A DNA stretch of 64,000 nucleotides from assembly GCA_942493035.1 (NCBI GenBank), contig OW818666.1:4712001-4776000 (forward strand). The letters run 5' to 3'. The position numbers and the translations under genes are program-made. Positions 17,922 through 26,455 of the stretch are shown one piece after another. Source of the DNA: WRGT01 sp942493035 (GTDB taxonomy: Bacteria > Spirochaetota > UBA4802 > UBA5550). Position 1 is the first letter of the stretch, and the number at the start of each line of letters is the position of its first letter. The notes below the pieces were generated by a model, which saw only the letters and a program-made list of their open reading frames with translations, was not told the origin of the DNA and ran no database searches.

Positions 17922-17991
17922 AAATCCCCCCGTTTCGCATTGCTCAACATCCCCCTTTAATAAAGGGGGTGGCCGATAGGTCGGGGGATTT
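17922..17991. repeat. C-tract/G-tract inverted repeat
   Basis: AAATCCCCCC (17922-17931) faces GGGGGATTT (17983-17991), enclosing CCCCCTTTAATAAAGGGGG (17951-17969). It fills much of the 516-base gap before the acyl-CoA dehydrogenase gene, together with the hairpin at 17.8 kb; the rest of the gap shows nothing else until the promoter. Confidence 0.6.
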
Positions 17992-18150
17992 ATCGGTATT
18001 ATGCAGAGATGGTTTTATAAAAAATATATAAGTTTCAAATTCAGCCGGATTCATTAAGAAACAAATACAGATAACAGAATCAGTACCAGCTTTGATCTTT
18101 TGGCGGATAGGATTAACGATGCGGTTACTTTTTGTAGCAGCATCCGTTCA

Positions 18151-18180
18151 TTGACGGTCTTATCCCCTGTAAAATAGATA
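18151..18180 (+). promoter_or_regulatory. Probable sigma-70 promoter of the acyl-CoA dehydrogenase gene
   Basis: TTGACG (18151-18156) and TAGATA (18175-18180) are separated by 18 bases. A strong AAGGAGG follows and the ATG is at 18203, so the leader would be only about 15 bases. Confidence 0.5.
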
Positions 18181-18202
18181 AAAACATATTAAGGAGGCTT
18201 AT

Positions 18203-20074
18203 ATGCTTAATCCGTTGGTTGATACAAGGGATGTGAAATTTGTCGTTTTTGAACTTCTGGAACTTGATAAAATGACTAAGTATCCTGCATTTGCTGATTT
18301 TGATCATGACACTTTTGACGCGACTATCGATCTAGCCGAGCAGATGGCGGTTGAAGTTTTCTTCCCCACTGCTGAAGAGGGAGATAAAATCGGAGTTAAA
18401 TGGGATCCGGTTACTAAAGCTGTAAAAATTCCTGAAATTTTCAAACCTGCACTGGACAAGTATTATGAAGCCGGTTTTATGGGCCTTACAGACCATCCTG
18501 AAGATGGCGGTATGGGAATGCCGAATCTTGTTGGAGCTGCTGCAAGTGAATATATCTGTGCTGCTAACTACTGTCTTGGTATGTACCCCGGGCTTTCACA
18601 CGGCTGTATGGAGATGTTATTTACACACGCTACTGAAGAACAGAAAAGAATGTATGCTGACAAGATTATGACAGGGGAGTGGGGCGGAACAATGTGTCTT
18701 ACAGAGCCTGAAGCAGGATCTGACGTTGGTAACCTCAAAACTAAAGCTGTAAAACAGGCTGACGGAACATATAAAATCACAGGACAGAAAATATTCATCT
18801 CATCCGGTGAAAATGATTATTATGGAAACATGATTCACCCGGTACTTGCAAGAATAGAGGGTGACCCTAAAGGAACAAAGGGTATCTCTATCTTTATCGT
18901 ACCTAAGTATCTTGTTAATGCTGATGGTTCAGTTGGAGCATTCAACGATGTAACATGTTCAGGTGTTGAGCACAAAATGGGTATACACGGTCAGGCAACA
19001 TCACAGCTTGCTTTCGGCGACAATGGAAACTGTGTCGGTTATCTCATGGGTCAGGAACGTCAGGGTATGAAGATCATGTTCCAGATGATGAACTTCGCGC
19101 GTAACGGAGTTGCTATTCAGGGTCATGGAAACGCTTCAGCCGCGTACATGCACGCTGTAACATATGCAAAAAACAGACTACAGGGAGCTGATGTAACACA
19201 GATGCTCAATCCTGATGCTCCTCTTGTAACTATAAGCAAGCACCCCGATGTTAAGAGAATGCTTCTATGGATGAAGTCTCACCTTGAAGGACAGAGAATC
19301 CTCTGCTACTTCCTGTTCAAAAATATTGACATGACACATGCTTCATCAGACGAAGCTGAAAAAGCTGAAGCTCAGGGTCTTGTTGAGATTCTTACTCCGA
19401 TATGTAAAGCGGGATGTACTGACAAAGGTGTTGAGATTACTTCAATGGCAATGCAGACATACGGTGGTTACGGATACTGTAAAGATTATCCAATCGTAAG
19501 ATACATGAACGACTCTAAAATTCTTGCTATCTGGGAAGGAACAAACGGAATCCAGTCTATGGACCTTACAATGAGAAAGATTCTCATGAACAAGGACCAG
19601 TTCAACTATAAAGCAATGACTAAGAGAATGCACGAAACTGTTGCTAAAGCTAAAGGTATTGTTGAAGATAAATATCTTGAACTCTTCACTGAAGGCTTGA
19701 AAGAACTTGATGAGCTCATCGAGATGCTGAAGCAGCAGATGGCTACAGGTAAATTCCTTAACCTCTTTATGCATGCAACTCCTCTTCAGGAAGCGATGTA
19801 CATGATAGCAATAGCATGGTGTCATATCTGGTCTATGACTGTTACTATTCCTAAAATGAAAGAGCTTGTTGGTGATGCTAAAGGTGCAGACAGAGATGCA
19901 ATCCTCAACGATAATGCTGATGCGGCTTACTACACAGGGAAGACTCTCTCTTCACAGTTCTATCTTGGTTCAGAGTTCCCTAAATTTTTCGGAAGAGCAA
20001 GAGCAATCAAGTTCAACGAAGGCGCACCGATCAAAGCGAGTGATGCAGTTTTCACAGGCGCACTGGCAGAGTAA
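18203..20074 (+). CDS. Acyl-CoA dehydrogenase (long form with extra C-terminal domain)
   Basis: 623 residues, longer than the 380-residue standard enzyme. The layout is an N-terminal extension (about 1-80), the FAD-binding core (FLTEPEAGSD-like TEPEAGSDVGNLKTKA, KIFISSGENDY) and a helical domain with the catalytic glutamate motif AIWEGTNGIQSMDL. A C-terminal helical extension (about 480-623) follows, of the kind found in AcdA/DmdC-type enzymes. It oxidises acyl-CoA to enoyl-CoA and needs ETF, which is not encoded nearby. AAGGAGG precedes the ATG. Codon use is strongly biased (many ACA, CTT, GGA codons), suggesting high expression. With the ligase upstream and hbd at 5 kb it fits beta-oxidation or a reductive version of it. 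Confidence 0.9.
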   Translation: MLNPLVDTRDVKFVVFELLELDKMTKYPAFADFDHDTFDATIDLAEQMAVEVFFPTAEEGDKIGVKWDPVTKAVKIPEIFKPALDKYYEAGFMGLTDHPEDGGMGMPNLVGAAASEYICAANYCLGMYPGLSHGCMEMLFTHATEEQKRMYADKIMTGEWGGTMCLTEPEAGSDVGNLKTKAVKQADGTYKITGQKIFISSGENDYYGNMIHPVLARIEGDPKGTKGISIFIVPKYLVNADGSVGAFNDVTCSGVEHKMGIHGQATSQLAFGDNGNCVGYLMGQERQGMKIMFQMMNFARNGVAIQGHGNASAAYMHAVTYAKNRLQGADVTQMLNPDAPLVTISKHPDVKRMLLWMKSHLEGQRILCYFLFKNIDMTHASSDEAEKAEAQGLVEILTPICKAGCTDKGVEITSMAMQTYGGYGYCKDYPIVRYMNDSKILAIWEGTNGIQSMDLTMRKILMNKDQFNYKAMTKRMHETVAKAKGIVEDKYLELFTEGLKELDELIEMLKQQMATGKFLNLFMHATPLQEAMYMIAIAWCHIWSMTVTIPKMKELVGDAKGADRDAILNDNADAAYYTGKTLSSQFYLGSEFPKFFGRARAIKFNEGAPIKASDAVFTGALAE

Positions 20075-20130
20075 AAATTTATTTATAGTATAAGGGGCTA
20101 CCGCCCCTTATACCCGGTAAAAGATTAAAA

Positions 20131-20159
20131 AAAGGATGCCCTCGGGCATCCTTTTTATC
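20131..20159. terminator. Bidirectional terminator between convergent genes
   Basis: AAAGGATGCCC / GGGCATCCTTT (11 bp, loop TC) is flanked by A-run and T-run, serving the dehydrogenase gene (forward) and the putP-like gene (reverse). A second hairpin, GTATAAGGGGC / GCCCCTTATAC at about 20088-20113, lies just before it. Confidence 0.88.
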
Positions 20160-20179
20160 TATCTGATGATCAGTATGAA

Positions 20180-21673
20180 CTACAGCTCTGCCTGATACCT
20201 GTCGAAAACATCTGTAATCTCTTTCGAAGGTTCGCTATCAATTAAGCTTACAATTACTATTGCAAGGATTGAAATTATAAATCCGGGGACTATTTCATAT
20301 ATGGTAAAAATTCCTCCGAGGTGTGCGAGGTTTTTCCATAAGAGAACAGTTGATCCTCCGAAGAGTATTCCTGCGAAAGCTCCCTTTGCTGTTGCCCTTC
20401 TCCAGTATAGTGCAGTGATGATTATCGGTCCGAATGTTGCTCCAAGTCCGGCCCATGCGAAAGATACTACTTTAAATACTGAGCTGTTGGGGTTTAGAGA
20501 GATTGCATATGCTACAATAGATATTGCTATTACAGCTGCTCTCCCTGTCCATACAAGCTGTTTCTGAGTTGCTTCTTTTTTAAATAATGTTTTGAAAATA
20601 TCCTCAGAGATTGTAGATGCAGCAACAAGAAGCTGTGAGTCTGCTGTACTCATAATCGCTGCAAGTATTGCAGAGAGCATAACCCCTGCCATGAATGAAA
20701 CAAATAATGACTGTACCATTATCATGAATATCTTTTCAGAATCGCCCCCTGCAAGAAGTGAACCCCCTGTGTAAGCATGTCCGATGATACCTATGAAAAC
20801 AGCTGAAGCGAGAGATATTATTACCCATATCATCGCAATTATTCGTGCATCTCTGATATTTTCAGGTTTATCTATACCCATAAATCTAACAAGAATATGA
20901 GGCATACCAAAGTATCCAAGACCCCATGCTGCAGAGGATATAATTGCAATAGCTCCGAGATCGTTCCCCATCATGTTTTTTGTAAGTGAAAAAAGTGTAG
21001 GGCTTATAGTGGAAACTCTCTCCATTGTTGCAGAAATCCCCCCCATGCTTACAATACCGGCTATTGGAACAATAATGGCAGCAAAGAGCATTATAAATCC
21101 CTGAATAAGATCTGTCCATGAAACAGCGAAGAATCCTCCAAGAAATGTGTAGAGAACAAGAACTCCGCCGCCAATAAGTATTGCATACTCGTAAGGTATT
21201 CCGAATACGGTGTTAAAAAGTTTTCCCCCGGCAATAAACCCTGATGAAACATACAGAGTGAAGAAAATTACAGTAAAGATTGATGATATAATTCTCAGCA
21301 TTCTTGTTGTATCGCCGAAACGGTTTTCGAAAAAGTCAGAAATTGTTAATGAATCGTTCGCGATGATTGTGTAAATGCGAAGTCTTCGTGCGATTAGCTT
21401 CCAGTTAAGGTATGTTCCAAGAGAAAGACCGGCAGCAAGCCAGAATGCCTCTCCGAAACCTGACGCATATGCTAGACCGGGGAGTCCCATTAAAAGCCAT
21501 CCGCTCATGTCCGACGCCTGGGCACTCATTGAAGTTACCCATTTTCCGAGACCTCTTCCCCCCAGAACATAATCTGAAAGGTCGCTCGATTTGTTTGCAA
21601 AGTAAATACCGACAGCAAGCATTGCTATCAGATAAATACTAAAAGCTACTATTATACCGACTTGTGCTGACAT
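20180..21673 (-). CDS. putP: Sodium/solute symporter, PutP type
   Basis: 497 residues with about 13 membrane segments, the size of PutP. Characteristic SSS-family stretches are GGRGLGKWVTSMSAQASDMSGWLLMGLPG near the N-terminus, GYFGMPHILVRFMGI in the middle, and AAIMSTADSQLLVAASTISEDI for sodium binding. The best match by eye is sodium/proline symport, but related carriers take pantothenate or other solutes. CAGGAGA precedes the ATG. Direct repeats TACATGTTT upstream may be an operator. The neighbouring threonine dehydratase on the same strand is compatible with amino-acid use, but a 250-base repeat-filled gap separates them. Confidence 0.88.
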   Translation of the reverse strand: MSAQVGIIVAFSIYLIAMLAVGIYFANKSSDLSDYVLGGRGLGKWVTSMSAQASDMSGWLLMGLPGLAYASGFGEAFWLAAGLSLGTYLNWKLIARRLRIYTIIANDSLTISDFFENRFGDTTRMLRIISSIFTVIFFTLYVSSGFIAGGKLFNTVFGIPYEYAILIGGGVLVLYTFLGGFFAVSWTDLIQGFIMLFAAIIVPIAGIVSMGGISATMERVSTISPTLFSLTKNMMGNDLGAIAIISSAAWGLGYFGMPHILVRFMGIDKPENIRDARIIAMIWVIISLASAVFIGIIGHAYTGGSLLAGGDSEKIFMIMVQSLFVSFMAGVMLSAILAAIMSTADSQLLVAASTISEDIFKTLFKKEATQKQLVWTGRAAVIAISIVAYAISLNPNSSVFKVVSFAWAGLGATFGPIIITALYWRRATAKGAFAGILFGGSTVLLWKNLAHLGGIFTIYEIVPGFIISILAIVIVSLIDSEPSKEITDVFDRYQAEL

Positions 21674-21699
21674 ATAATCTCCTGTTATATTTGTTATAA

Positions 21700-21731
21700 T
21701 ACATGTTTGTGTTAAGTTTATTTACATGTTT
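21700..21731 (-). promoter_or_regulatory. Direct repeats upstream of putP
   Basis: TACATGTTT occurs at 21700-21708 and 21723-21731 (23 bases start to start), within 60 bases of the putP start codon; TTATAA lies between the first copy and the gene. A regulator site is possible; none is known to match. Confidence 0.3.
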
Positions 21732-21781
21732 TGTGATATTTGTCAAGAAGAGTAATTATTGAAAGCTAAAAATTGGAATAT

Positions 21782-21922
21782 GACCTCATCCCCTTAACCC
21801 CCTTCTCCTCAAGGAGAAGGGGGGATTGATTAATCGGGACAAAAAGTAAAATTAAATATTGTAAGTATTGAAAACAACTTCCCCATCTCCTTGAGGAGAG
21901 GGTGACCGAGGGGGAGAGGTTT
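21782..21922. repeat. Pair of inverted TCTCCTCAAGGAGA repeats
   Basis: The unit CCTCATCCCCTTAACCCCC with TTCTCCTCAAGGAGAAGGGG (to about 21825) reappears inverted at 21878-21922 (CCCCATCTCCTTGAGGAGAGGG...GAGGGGGAGAGG). Each unit is itself a hairpin and the pair forms a larger stem. It fills the gap between ilvA and putP. Confidence 0.65.
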
Positions 21923-21926
21923 AATC

Positions 21927-23129
21927 CTAATAAACCCTCTCGATTTTATATCCCTCTTCGCTGAATTTATTCATTATAGAATTAATATGTTCATGTCCGT
22001 TTGTCTCAACCGTAACTTCAAGATGCACCCTGTGAAGCCGGTCGAGACTTTTGAACTGATTGTGGTCGAGCTTCACTACGTTTGCATTGTATTCTGCAAG
22101 GATACGCGCAACGTTAAGGAGCTGTCCCGGTTTGTCGGGGAGTTCAACAGAGAAGCAGAATATTCTTCCACGGGAGAGGAGCCCCTGATCGATCATCCCC
22201 GCGATGGTGAGCACGTCGATGTTCCCTCCGCTTATTACAGATACAATCTTTCTTTCAGGACCTGTAATCTTTTTTAATCCGGCGATAGAGAGTATGGCGG
22301 CATTTTCTGCAATCAGTTTGTGTCTCTCTGCAAGCATGAGGAATGCCTCCATGAGATCGTAGTCACTCACTGTAATGATTTCATCAACATATTTTGATAC
22401 TATGTCAAATGTAATATCCCCGGCGCGTTTAACCGCTACTCCGTCTGCAATAGTCTGCACCTTGTCGAGTTCGGTTACACAGCCGTATTCGAGGCAATGG
22501 CTGAGGGTTGCAGCGCCGACCGGTTCTACGCCGATTATTTTTATATCAGGCTTAATATGTTTTGCTGCAATTGCAATTCCGGATATCAGTCCGCCGCCGC
22601 CCACGGGGACAAGTATAGTGTCACAGTCCGGAAGTTCTTTCAGTATTTCAATTGCGATGGTACCCTGACCGGCAATGACCTTTTCATCGTCAAATGGGTG
22701 TACAAATATCAGTTCTCTCTCCCGTGAGATTTTTACTGCATCGTGATATGCTTCGTCGTAGATATCTCCGGAGAGTATAACTTCAGCTCCGAGCTTTTTT
22801 GTAGCTTCAACTTTAATCAGCGGAGTTGTGCGCGGCATAACAATAACAGCATTTACATTCAGCAGTTTAGCTGCATAGGCAACACCCTGGGCATGGTTCC
22901 CTGCTGAAGAGGCGATTATCCCTTTTTTCTTTTCTTCAGCGGTCATCGATGCGATGAAATTATATGCACCGCGTATTTTAAACGCCCCTGTAATCTGAAG
23001 ATTCTCAGGCTTCAGGAATACATGCTGCTTATACTCCTCTCTGAAAAAAACAGATTCTATCAGAGGCGTAGTCTGAACTATCCCCTTCAGCAGTGAAGCG
23101 GCCTTTTCTATATCGTTGAATGTAACCAT
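21927..23129 (-). CDS. ilvA: Threonine dehydratase with C-terminal ACT domain
   Basis: 400 residues, the length of catabolic-type threonine dehydratases that end in one ACT domain. The PLP lysine lies in ITGAFKIRGAYNF, followed by ASSAGNHAQGVA and the phosphate-binding VPVGGGGLISGIA. The ACT domain occupies about 325-400 (VELPDKPGQLLNVARILAEY). It deaminates threonine (and serine) to 2-oxobutyrate and ammonia, giving isoleucine precursors or energy. GGAGA precedes the ATG. Whether it is the biosynthetic IlvA or catabolic TdcB form cannot be settled by sequence reading alone; no ilv genes are adjacent. Confidence 0.92.
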   Translation of the reverse strand: MVTFNDIEKAASLLKGIVQTTPLIESVFFREEYKQHVFLKPENLQITGAFKIRGAYNFIASMTAEEKKKGIIASSAGNHAQGVAYAAKLLNVNAVIVMPRTTPLIKVEATKKLGAEVILSGDIYDEAYHDAVKISRERELIFVHPFDDEKVIAGQGTIAIEILKELPDCDTILVPVGGGGLISGIAIAAKHIKPDIKIIGVEPVGAATLSHCLEYGCVTELDKVQTIADGVAVKRAGDITFDIVSKYVDEIITVSDYDLMEAFLMLAERHKLIAENAAILSIAGLKKITGPERKIVSVISGGNIDVLTIAGMIDQGLLSRGRIFCFSVELPDKPGQLLNVARILAEYNANVVKLDHNQFKSLDRLHRVHLEVTVETNGHEHINSIMNKFSEEGYKIERVY

Positions 23130-23221
23130 TATATTCTCCGTTTGAATTCAATTCGTAATTTTCTGTTTAATGAATGAAATGTAAGGGCTTTATAAATCAA
23201 GTATCTTTTATTACATGAATT

Positions 23222-23331
23222 ATTTTCGGTGGTGCGTATGCTTCGCATACGCTGAAATGGGGGATTACGGGGGCCACGCCCCCGTAATCCCCCATTTCAG
23301 GCGCAGCGCGAAGCGCTGTGCCCCCAAAAAT
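23222..23331. repeat. Cloverleaf-like multi-hairpin element
   Basis: A central 22-bp perfect stem (23253-23274 with 23278-23299, loop CAC) is flanked by GCGTATGC-TTC-GCATACGC on the left (23234-23252) and GCGCAGCGC-GAA-GCGCTGTGC on the right (23301-23321). Weakly paired outer arms ATTTTCGGTGG / CCCCAAAAAT close the structure into a four-way junction of about 110 bases. It lies in the 428-base gap upstream of ilvA. Confidence 0.72.
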
Positions 23332-23485
23332 AAATTGGTATCGTCGGGTATTAAAGAAGATTGTTTATTTAATCTTGACAATCAGTAACAATAGTGATTT
23401 AATTCTGGAAATAAATTTAAAAGACCTGGTTTTAACTAAAAATAAATTTTATGAAAAGTAACTGTTCTTAAATTGGTGGTAAAAT

Positions 23486-23518
23486 TGTCTCCGTCGCGCC
23501 GAAGGCGCGGCGGAGACA
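23486..23518. repeat. GC-rich hairpin element
   Basis: TGTCTCCG-T-CGCGCC pairs with GGCGCG-G-CGGAGACA (15 bp with one T-G pair) around a GAA loop. The tip GCC-GAA-GGC is shared with the hairpins at 31.9 and 33.4 kb. Confidence 0.7.
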
Positions 23519-23557
23519 AAGCCCCTCCAGTTTTTAGCTTTTACCATAGGAGTCATT

Positions 23558-24151
23558 TTGAATAGAATTATTTACTCTGTTTTAATTACAATTATTGTTA
23601 TACTTATCGGAACTCTGGCTTTTATGAAATTCCGGCTCGACCGGATTACAGCTATTCCACCTGATAAAATTCAGATAATGACCGGTGAGCTTACAGGAGC
23701 AGGGAAGCTGATTCTGGCAGAGCAGAAGGTTTATCAGGAGTATATAAAATCTTTTAAAAGAGGACCGGTTCAGTCCAGTGTACTTTTCAGGTGGCTCACA
23801 ACTTTTCAGTACGTAATTGATACACAGAGTCCTGAGTTTAAAATTATGATGGATGGAGACAGGATCAGAATTATTTCTCCTGCAATTATTCTTAATGAAC
23901 CTGCAATAGATATCAGTACCTACAAAGCGGGGATTGTTATAGAGGGGAGTCTCTGGATAAATGAGCACCGCCTGATCAATGATGAGATGACTGAATTTAA
24001 ATCCCGTTCATTAAAAACCGGCAATGAACTTATGAAAAATCCGCAGATAATTAAAATGTGCAGCGATCAGATTAAGCTTGCAGTTTTAAGGATTGCATCG
24101 AATCTGCAAATGCGGGTTAAAGACGTTGAAGTAATCTTTGGAGCTCAATGA
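23558..24151 (+). CDS. DUF4230-like membrane-anchored protein
   Basis: 197 residues beginning with TTG, which has AGGAG at six bases' distance. An N-terminal membrane anchor (about 4-24) is followed by an extracytoplasmic domain. The general pattern fits the DUF4230 family (a short anchor, a beta-rich mid-part with KIMMDGDRIRIISPAIILNEPAID, and a C-terminal helix before KDVEVIFG), but I make that assignment with caution. No catalytic motif is visible. The following genes on the same strand (PAP2, methyltransferase) are separated by a 157-base gap containing hairpins, so co-transcription is uncertain. Confidence 0.5.
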   Translation: MNRIIYSVLITIIVILIGTLAFMKFRLDRITAIPPDKIQIMTGELTGAGKLILAEQKVYQEYIKSFKRGPVQSSVLFRWLTTFQYVIDTQSPEFKIMMDGDRIRIISPAIILNEPAIDISTYKAGIVIEGSLWINEHRLINDEMTEFKSRSLKTGNELMKNPQIIKMCSDQIKLAVLRIASNLQMRVKDVEVIFGAQ

Positions 24152-24198
24152 TCTTAAATCCGGAATGTCAAAAGGGGAGTCTCAATAATTCTATTGTT

Positions 24199-24256
24199 AA
24201 CGGGTATAAGGGCGGCAGCCCTTCATAAGCCCCGCAGGGTGCCCTGCTGCTTCTGA
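24199..24256. repeat. Tandem GC-rich hairpins
   Basis: AAGGGC-GGCA-GCCCTT and GCAGGG-T-GCCCTGC follow each other. The GGTATAAGGG part resembles the hairpin near 20.1 kb, so this may be another dispersed element or a terminator for the gene before it. Confidence 0.4.
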
Positions 24257-24308
24257 AACAGTTTTTTTCAGGCTGTACAATATTAAATTATTATTAAAAG
24301 GATACAAT

Positions 24309-25181
24309 ATGGAAAATATTTGGCAGTGGGGAATCGATGTAATACATGTGGTTCAGCAGATCCGTTCACCTTTCTTTGATCTGTTTTTTAAAACTGTTTC
24401 ATTTACCGGCGCAATGATTTTTTATATGATTTTTCTTCCATTCATATACTGGTGTTATGATAAAAAATACGGTTCAAGAATTTTTATCCTCATTCTTATA
24501 TCCGGATGGTTCAATTCTGTATTAAAAGATTTTATAAATCATCCGCGTCCGTACAATCTAGATGAGTCAGTTAAAATAGGAAAAACCGGAGGGCCTGGTA
24601 TTCCAAGCGGACATGCACAGCAGTCGCTGGTTGTGTGGGGTTTTCTCGCAATCTGGCGGAGGAACAGGAGTTTTATATATTTTTCAGCAGCTGTTATATT
24701 GCTGATTGCATTTTCAAGAGTATACCTTGGAGTCCATTTCCCTACGGATATTTTCGGAGGATGGATTGCCGGAGCTCTGATTCTCGCTGTGTTCTGGCTT
24801 TCTATTGATAGAGTGGATTTATTTTTATCCCGGATCAATCCGGTCATTTTAGCCGTAGTTTCAATAATAATCCCTGCACTTTTTTCCATGATACTTGCTT
24901 CGAAATCGTCAGTGATGTCAGCAGGGGCACTGTCAGGTTTTTGTGTAGGGATAATTATTGAAAAAAGATATATAAATTTTGATTCTGCAGCGGGTTTCAA
25001 ATCAGTTTTAATCAGGTATATCTCCGGTGCTTTTTTTCTGATACTTCTTTTTTTTTCTCAAAAACTGCTGTTCAGCAAAAGTTCTCAGAGCTATCTTATA
25101 TTTGTATTTGCTCATTCATGGTTTATGTTCCTGTGGATTTCTGCCGGAGCACCGTGGCTGTATAAAAAGTTCAGGATGTAG
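24309..25181 (+). CDS. PAP2-family membrane phosphatase
   Basis: 290 residues with about eight hydrophobic segments. The three phosphatase motifs are intact: KDFINHPRPYN (K-x6-RP), GIPSGHAQQS (PSGH) and SRVYLGVHFPTDIFGGW (SR-x5-H-x3-D). Enzymes of this family dephosphorylate lipid phosphates such as undecaprenyl pyrophosphate or phosphatidate at the outer face of the membrane. AAGGA precedes the ATG, and the stop codon is only two bases from the next start, so it is co-transcribed with the methyltransferase gene. The specific lipid substrate cannot be told. Confidence 0.85.
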   Translation: MENIWQWGIDVIHVVQQIRSPFFDLFFKTVSFTGAMIFYMIFLPFIYWCYDKKYGSRIFILILISGWFNSVLKDFINHPRPYNLDESVKIGKTGGPGIPSGHAQQSLVVWGFLAIWRRNRSFIYFSAAVILLIAFSRVYLGVHFPTDIFGGWIAGALILAVFWLSIDRVDLFLSRINPVILAVVSIIIPALFSMILASKSSVMSAGALSGFCVGIIIEKRYINFDSAAGFKSVLIRYISGAFFLILLFFSQKLLFSKSSQSYLIFVFAHSWFMFLWISAGAPWLYKKFRM

Positions 25182-25183
25182 AA

Positions 25184-26374
25184 ATGTATAAAGAGTTAAA
25201 AATAAAAAAGGGGAGAGACCGCTCTCTCCGCAACAGGCATCCATGGATATTCTCCGGTGCCGCAGTATTTATTCCTGAATATAAAAATGGTGAAATTGTT
25301 GAAGTAGTTTCAGCTTCGGGTGAGATACTCGGCTATGGTTTCTTTTCACCCGGCAGCCAGATTCTGTGCCGGATGTTTGAGTTTACCGTTTCGAAAATCG
25401 AAAGTTTTACTGATGAATACTTTTATGAAAAAATAAAACGGGCTGCAGATCTGAGGAAAAGAATTATCTCCGGTGATACAGACTGTTACAGGCTTATAAA
25501 TGCAGAGGGGGATTTTCTCCCTGGAGTGATTGCTGATATATATGGAAATGTGACTGTTCTTCAGATTCTGATTAAGGGCGCCGAGCTGCTTCTTGATGTT
25601 ATAGCTGATTCTCTTGTTGATCTCGGATTTGAAAACATATGCATCAAGAGTCCCGGTGCTAATGAAATTGAGAAAGTGGATATATCTTTCAGCTATATCC
25701 GGGGCGGCAGTGAATCATCTGTTGCGGTAAAAGAGAACGGGCTTAATTTTATTGTGGACCCGGAGCATGGACAGAAAACCGGTTTTTTTCTTGATCAGAG
25801 AGATAACCGCGAATTGGTGCGGAGTTTTTCTAAAGGGAGAAAAGTATTAAATGCCTTCTGTTATACCGGTGGTTTTTCTGTTTACGCATTGTCAGGGGAT
25901 GCTGAACTTGTTCATAGTGTTGATATCTCTGCAGATGCTGTGGAGATGACTCTGGAAAACTTAAAAATTAATTCCGGCGATAAAGGGAATCTGCAATCGG
26001 GAAATCATAAAGCAATCAAGGCGGACTGTTTTGAATATCTCCGCACAATGGAGGATGATTTTTACGATCTCATCGTCCTCGATCCTCCGGCATTTGTAAA
26101 ATCATCCCGGGGAGTTGAAAGGGGCGCGCGGGGCTACAAGGATATAAATTTAAGCGCAATGAAAAAGATAAAAAAAGATTCGCTGCTTTTTACATTCTCC
26201 TGTTCGCATCATGTGAATGCCGATCTATTCCGTAAAATCGTATTTTCAGCAGCTGCCGATTCCGGCCGTGATGTACGAATACTGGCGCAGCTTTCGCAGA
26301 GTAAGGATCACCCGTTCAGTATCTATCATCCCGAGGGTGAGTATCTTAAGGGGCTTATGCTGCATGTGGATTGA
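25184..26374 (+). CDS. rlmI: Class I rRNA (cytosine-C5)-methyltransferase, RlmI-like
   Basis: 396 residues. The N-terminal PUA-like domain starts LKIKKGRDRSLRNRHPWIFSGA, which is typical of RlmI/YccW. The SAM-binding methyltransferase domain has HGQKTGFFLDQRDNR, NAFCYTGGFSVYA, the acidic VHSVDIS loop and the catalytic VLDPPAF motif, with the C-terminal SCSHHV cysteine. RlmI methylates 23S rRNA C1962 in E. coli. It follows the PAP2 gene by two bases, and its ribosome binding site lies in the end of that gene. Confidence 0.88.
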   Translation: MYKELKIKKGRDRSLRNRHPWIFSGAAVFIPEYKNGEIVEVVSASGEILGYGFFSPGSQILCRMFEFTVSKIESFTDEYFYEKIKRAADLRKRIISGDTDCYRLINAEGDFLPGVIADIYGNVTVLQILIKGAELLLDVIADSLVDLGFENICIKSPGANEIEKVDISFSYIRGGSESSVAVKENGLNFIVDPEHGQKTGFFLDQRDNRELVRSFSKGRKVLNAFCYTGGFSVYALSGDAELVHSVDISADAVEMTLENLKINSGDKGNLQSGNHKAIKADCFEYLRTMEDDFYDLIVLDPPAFVKSSRGVERGARGYKDINLSAMKKIKKDSLLFTFSCSHHVNADLFRKIVFSAAADSGRDVRILAQLSQSKDHPFSIYHPEGEYLKGLMLHVD

Positions 26375-26455
26375 TTGTAGAGCTATTATTTGCAGGATAT
26401 TGATATACTGAAATCATTATGTTCATTATAAAGAATTTATGCGGGAGGTTCGGAT

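Noticed and set aside
21782..21922. Short repeats that might be a CRISPR array
   Set aside because: There are only two units, in opposite orientation, with no regular spacer, and no cas gene is present.
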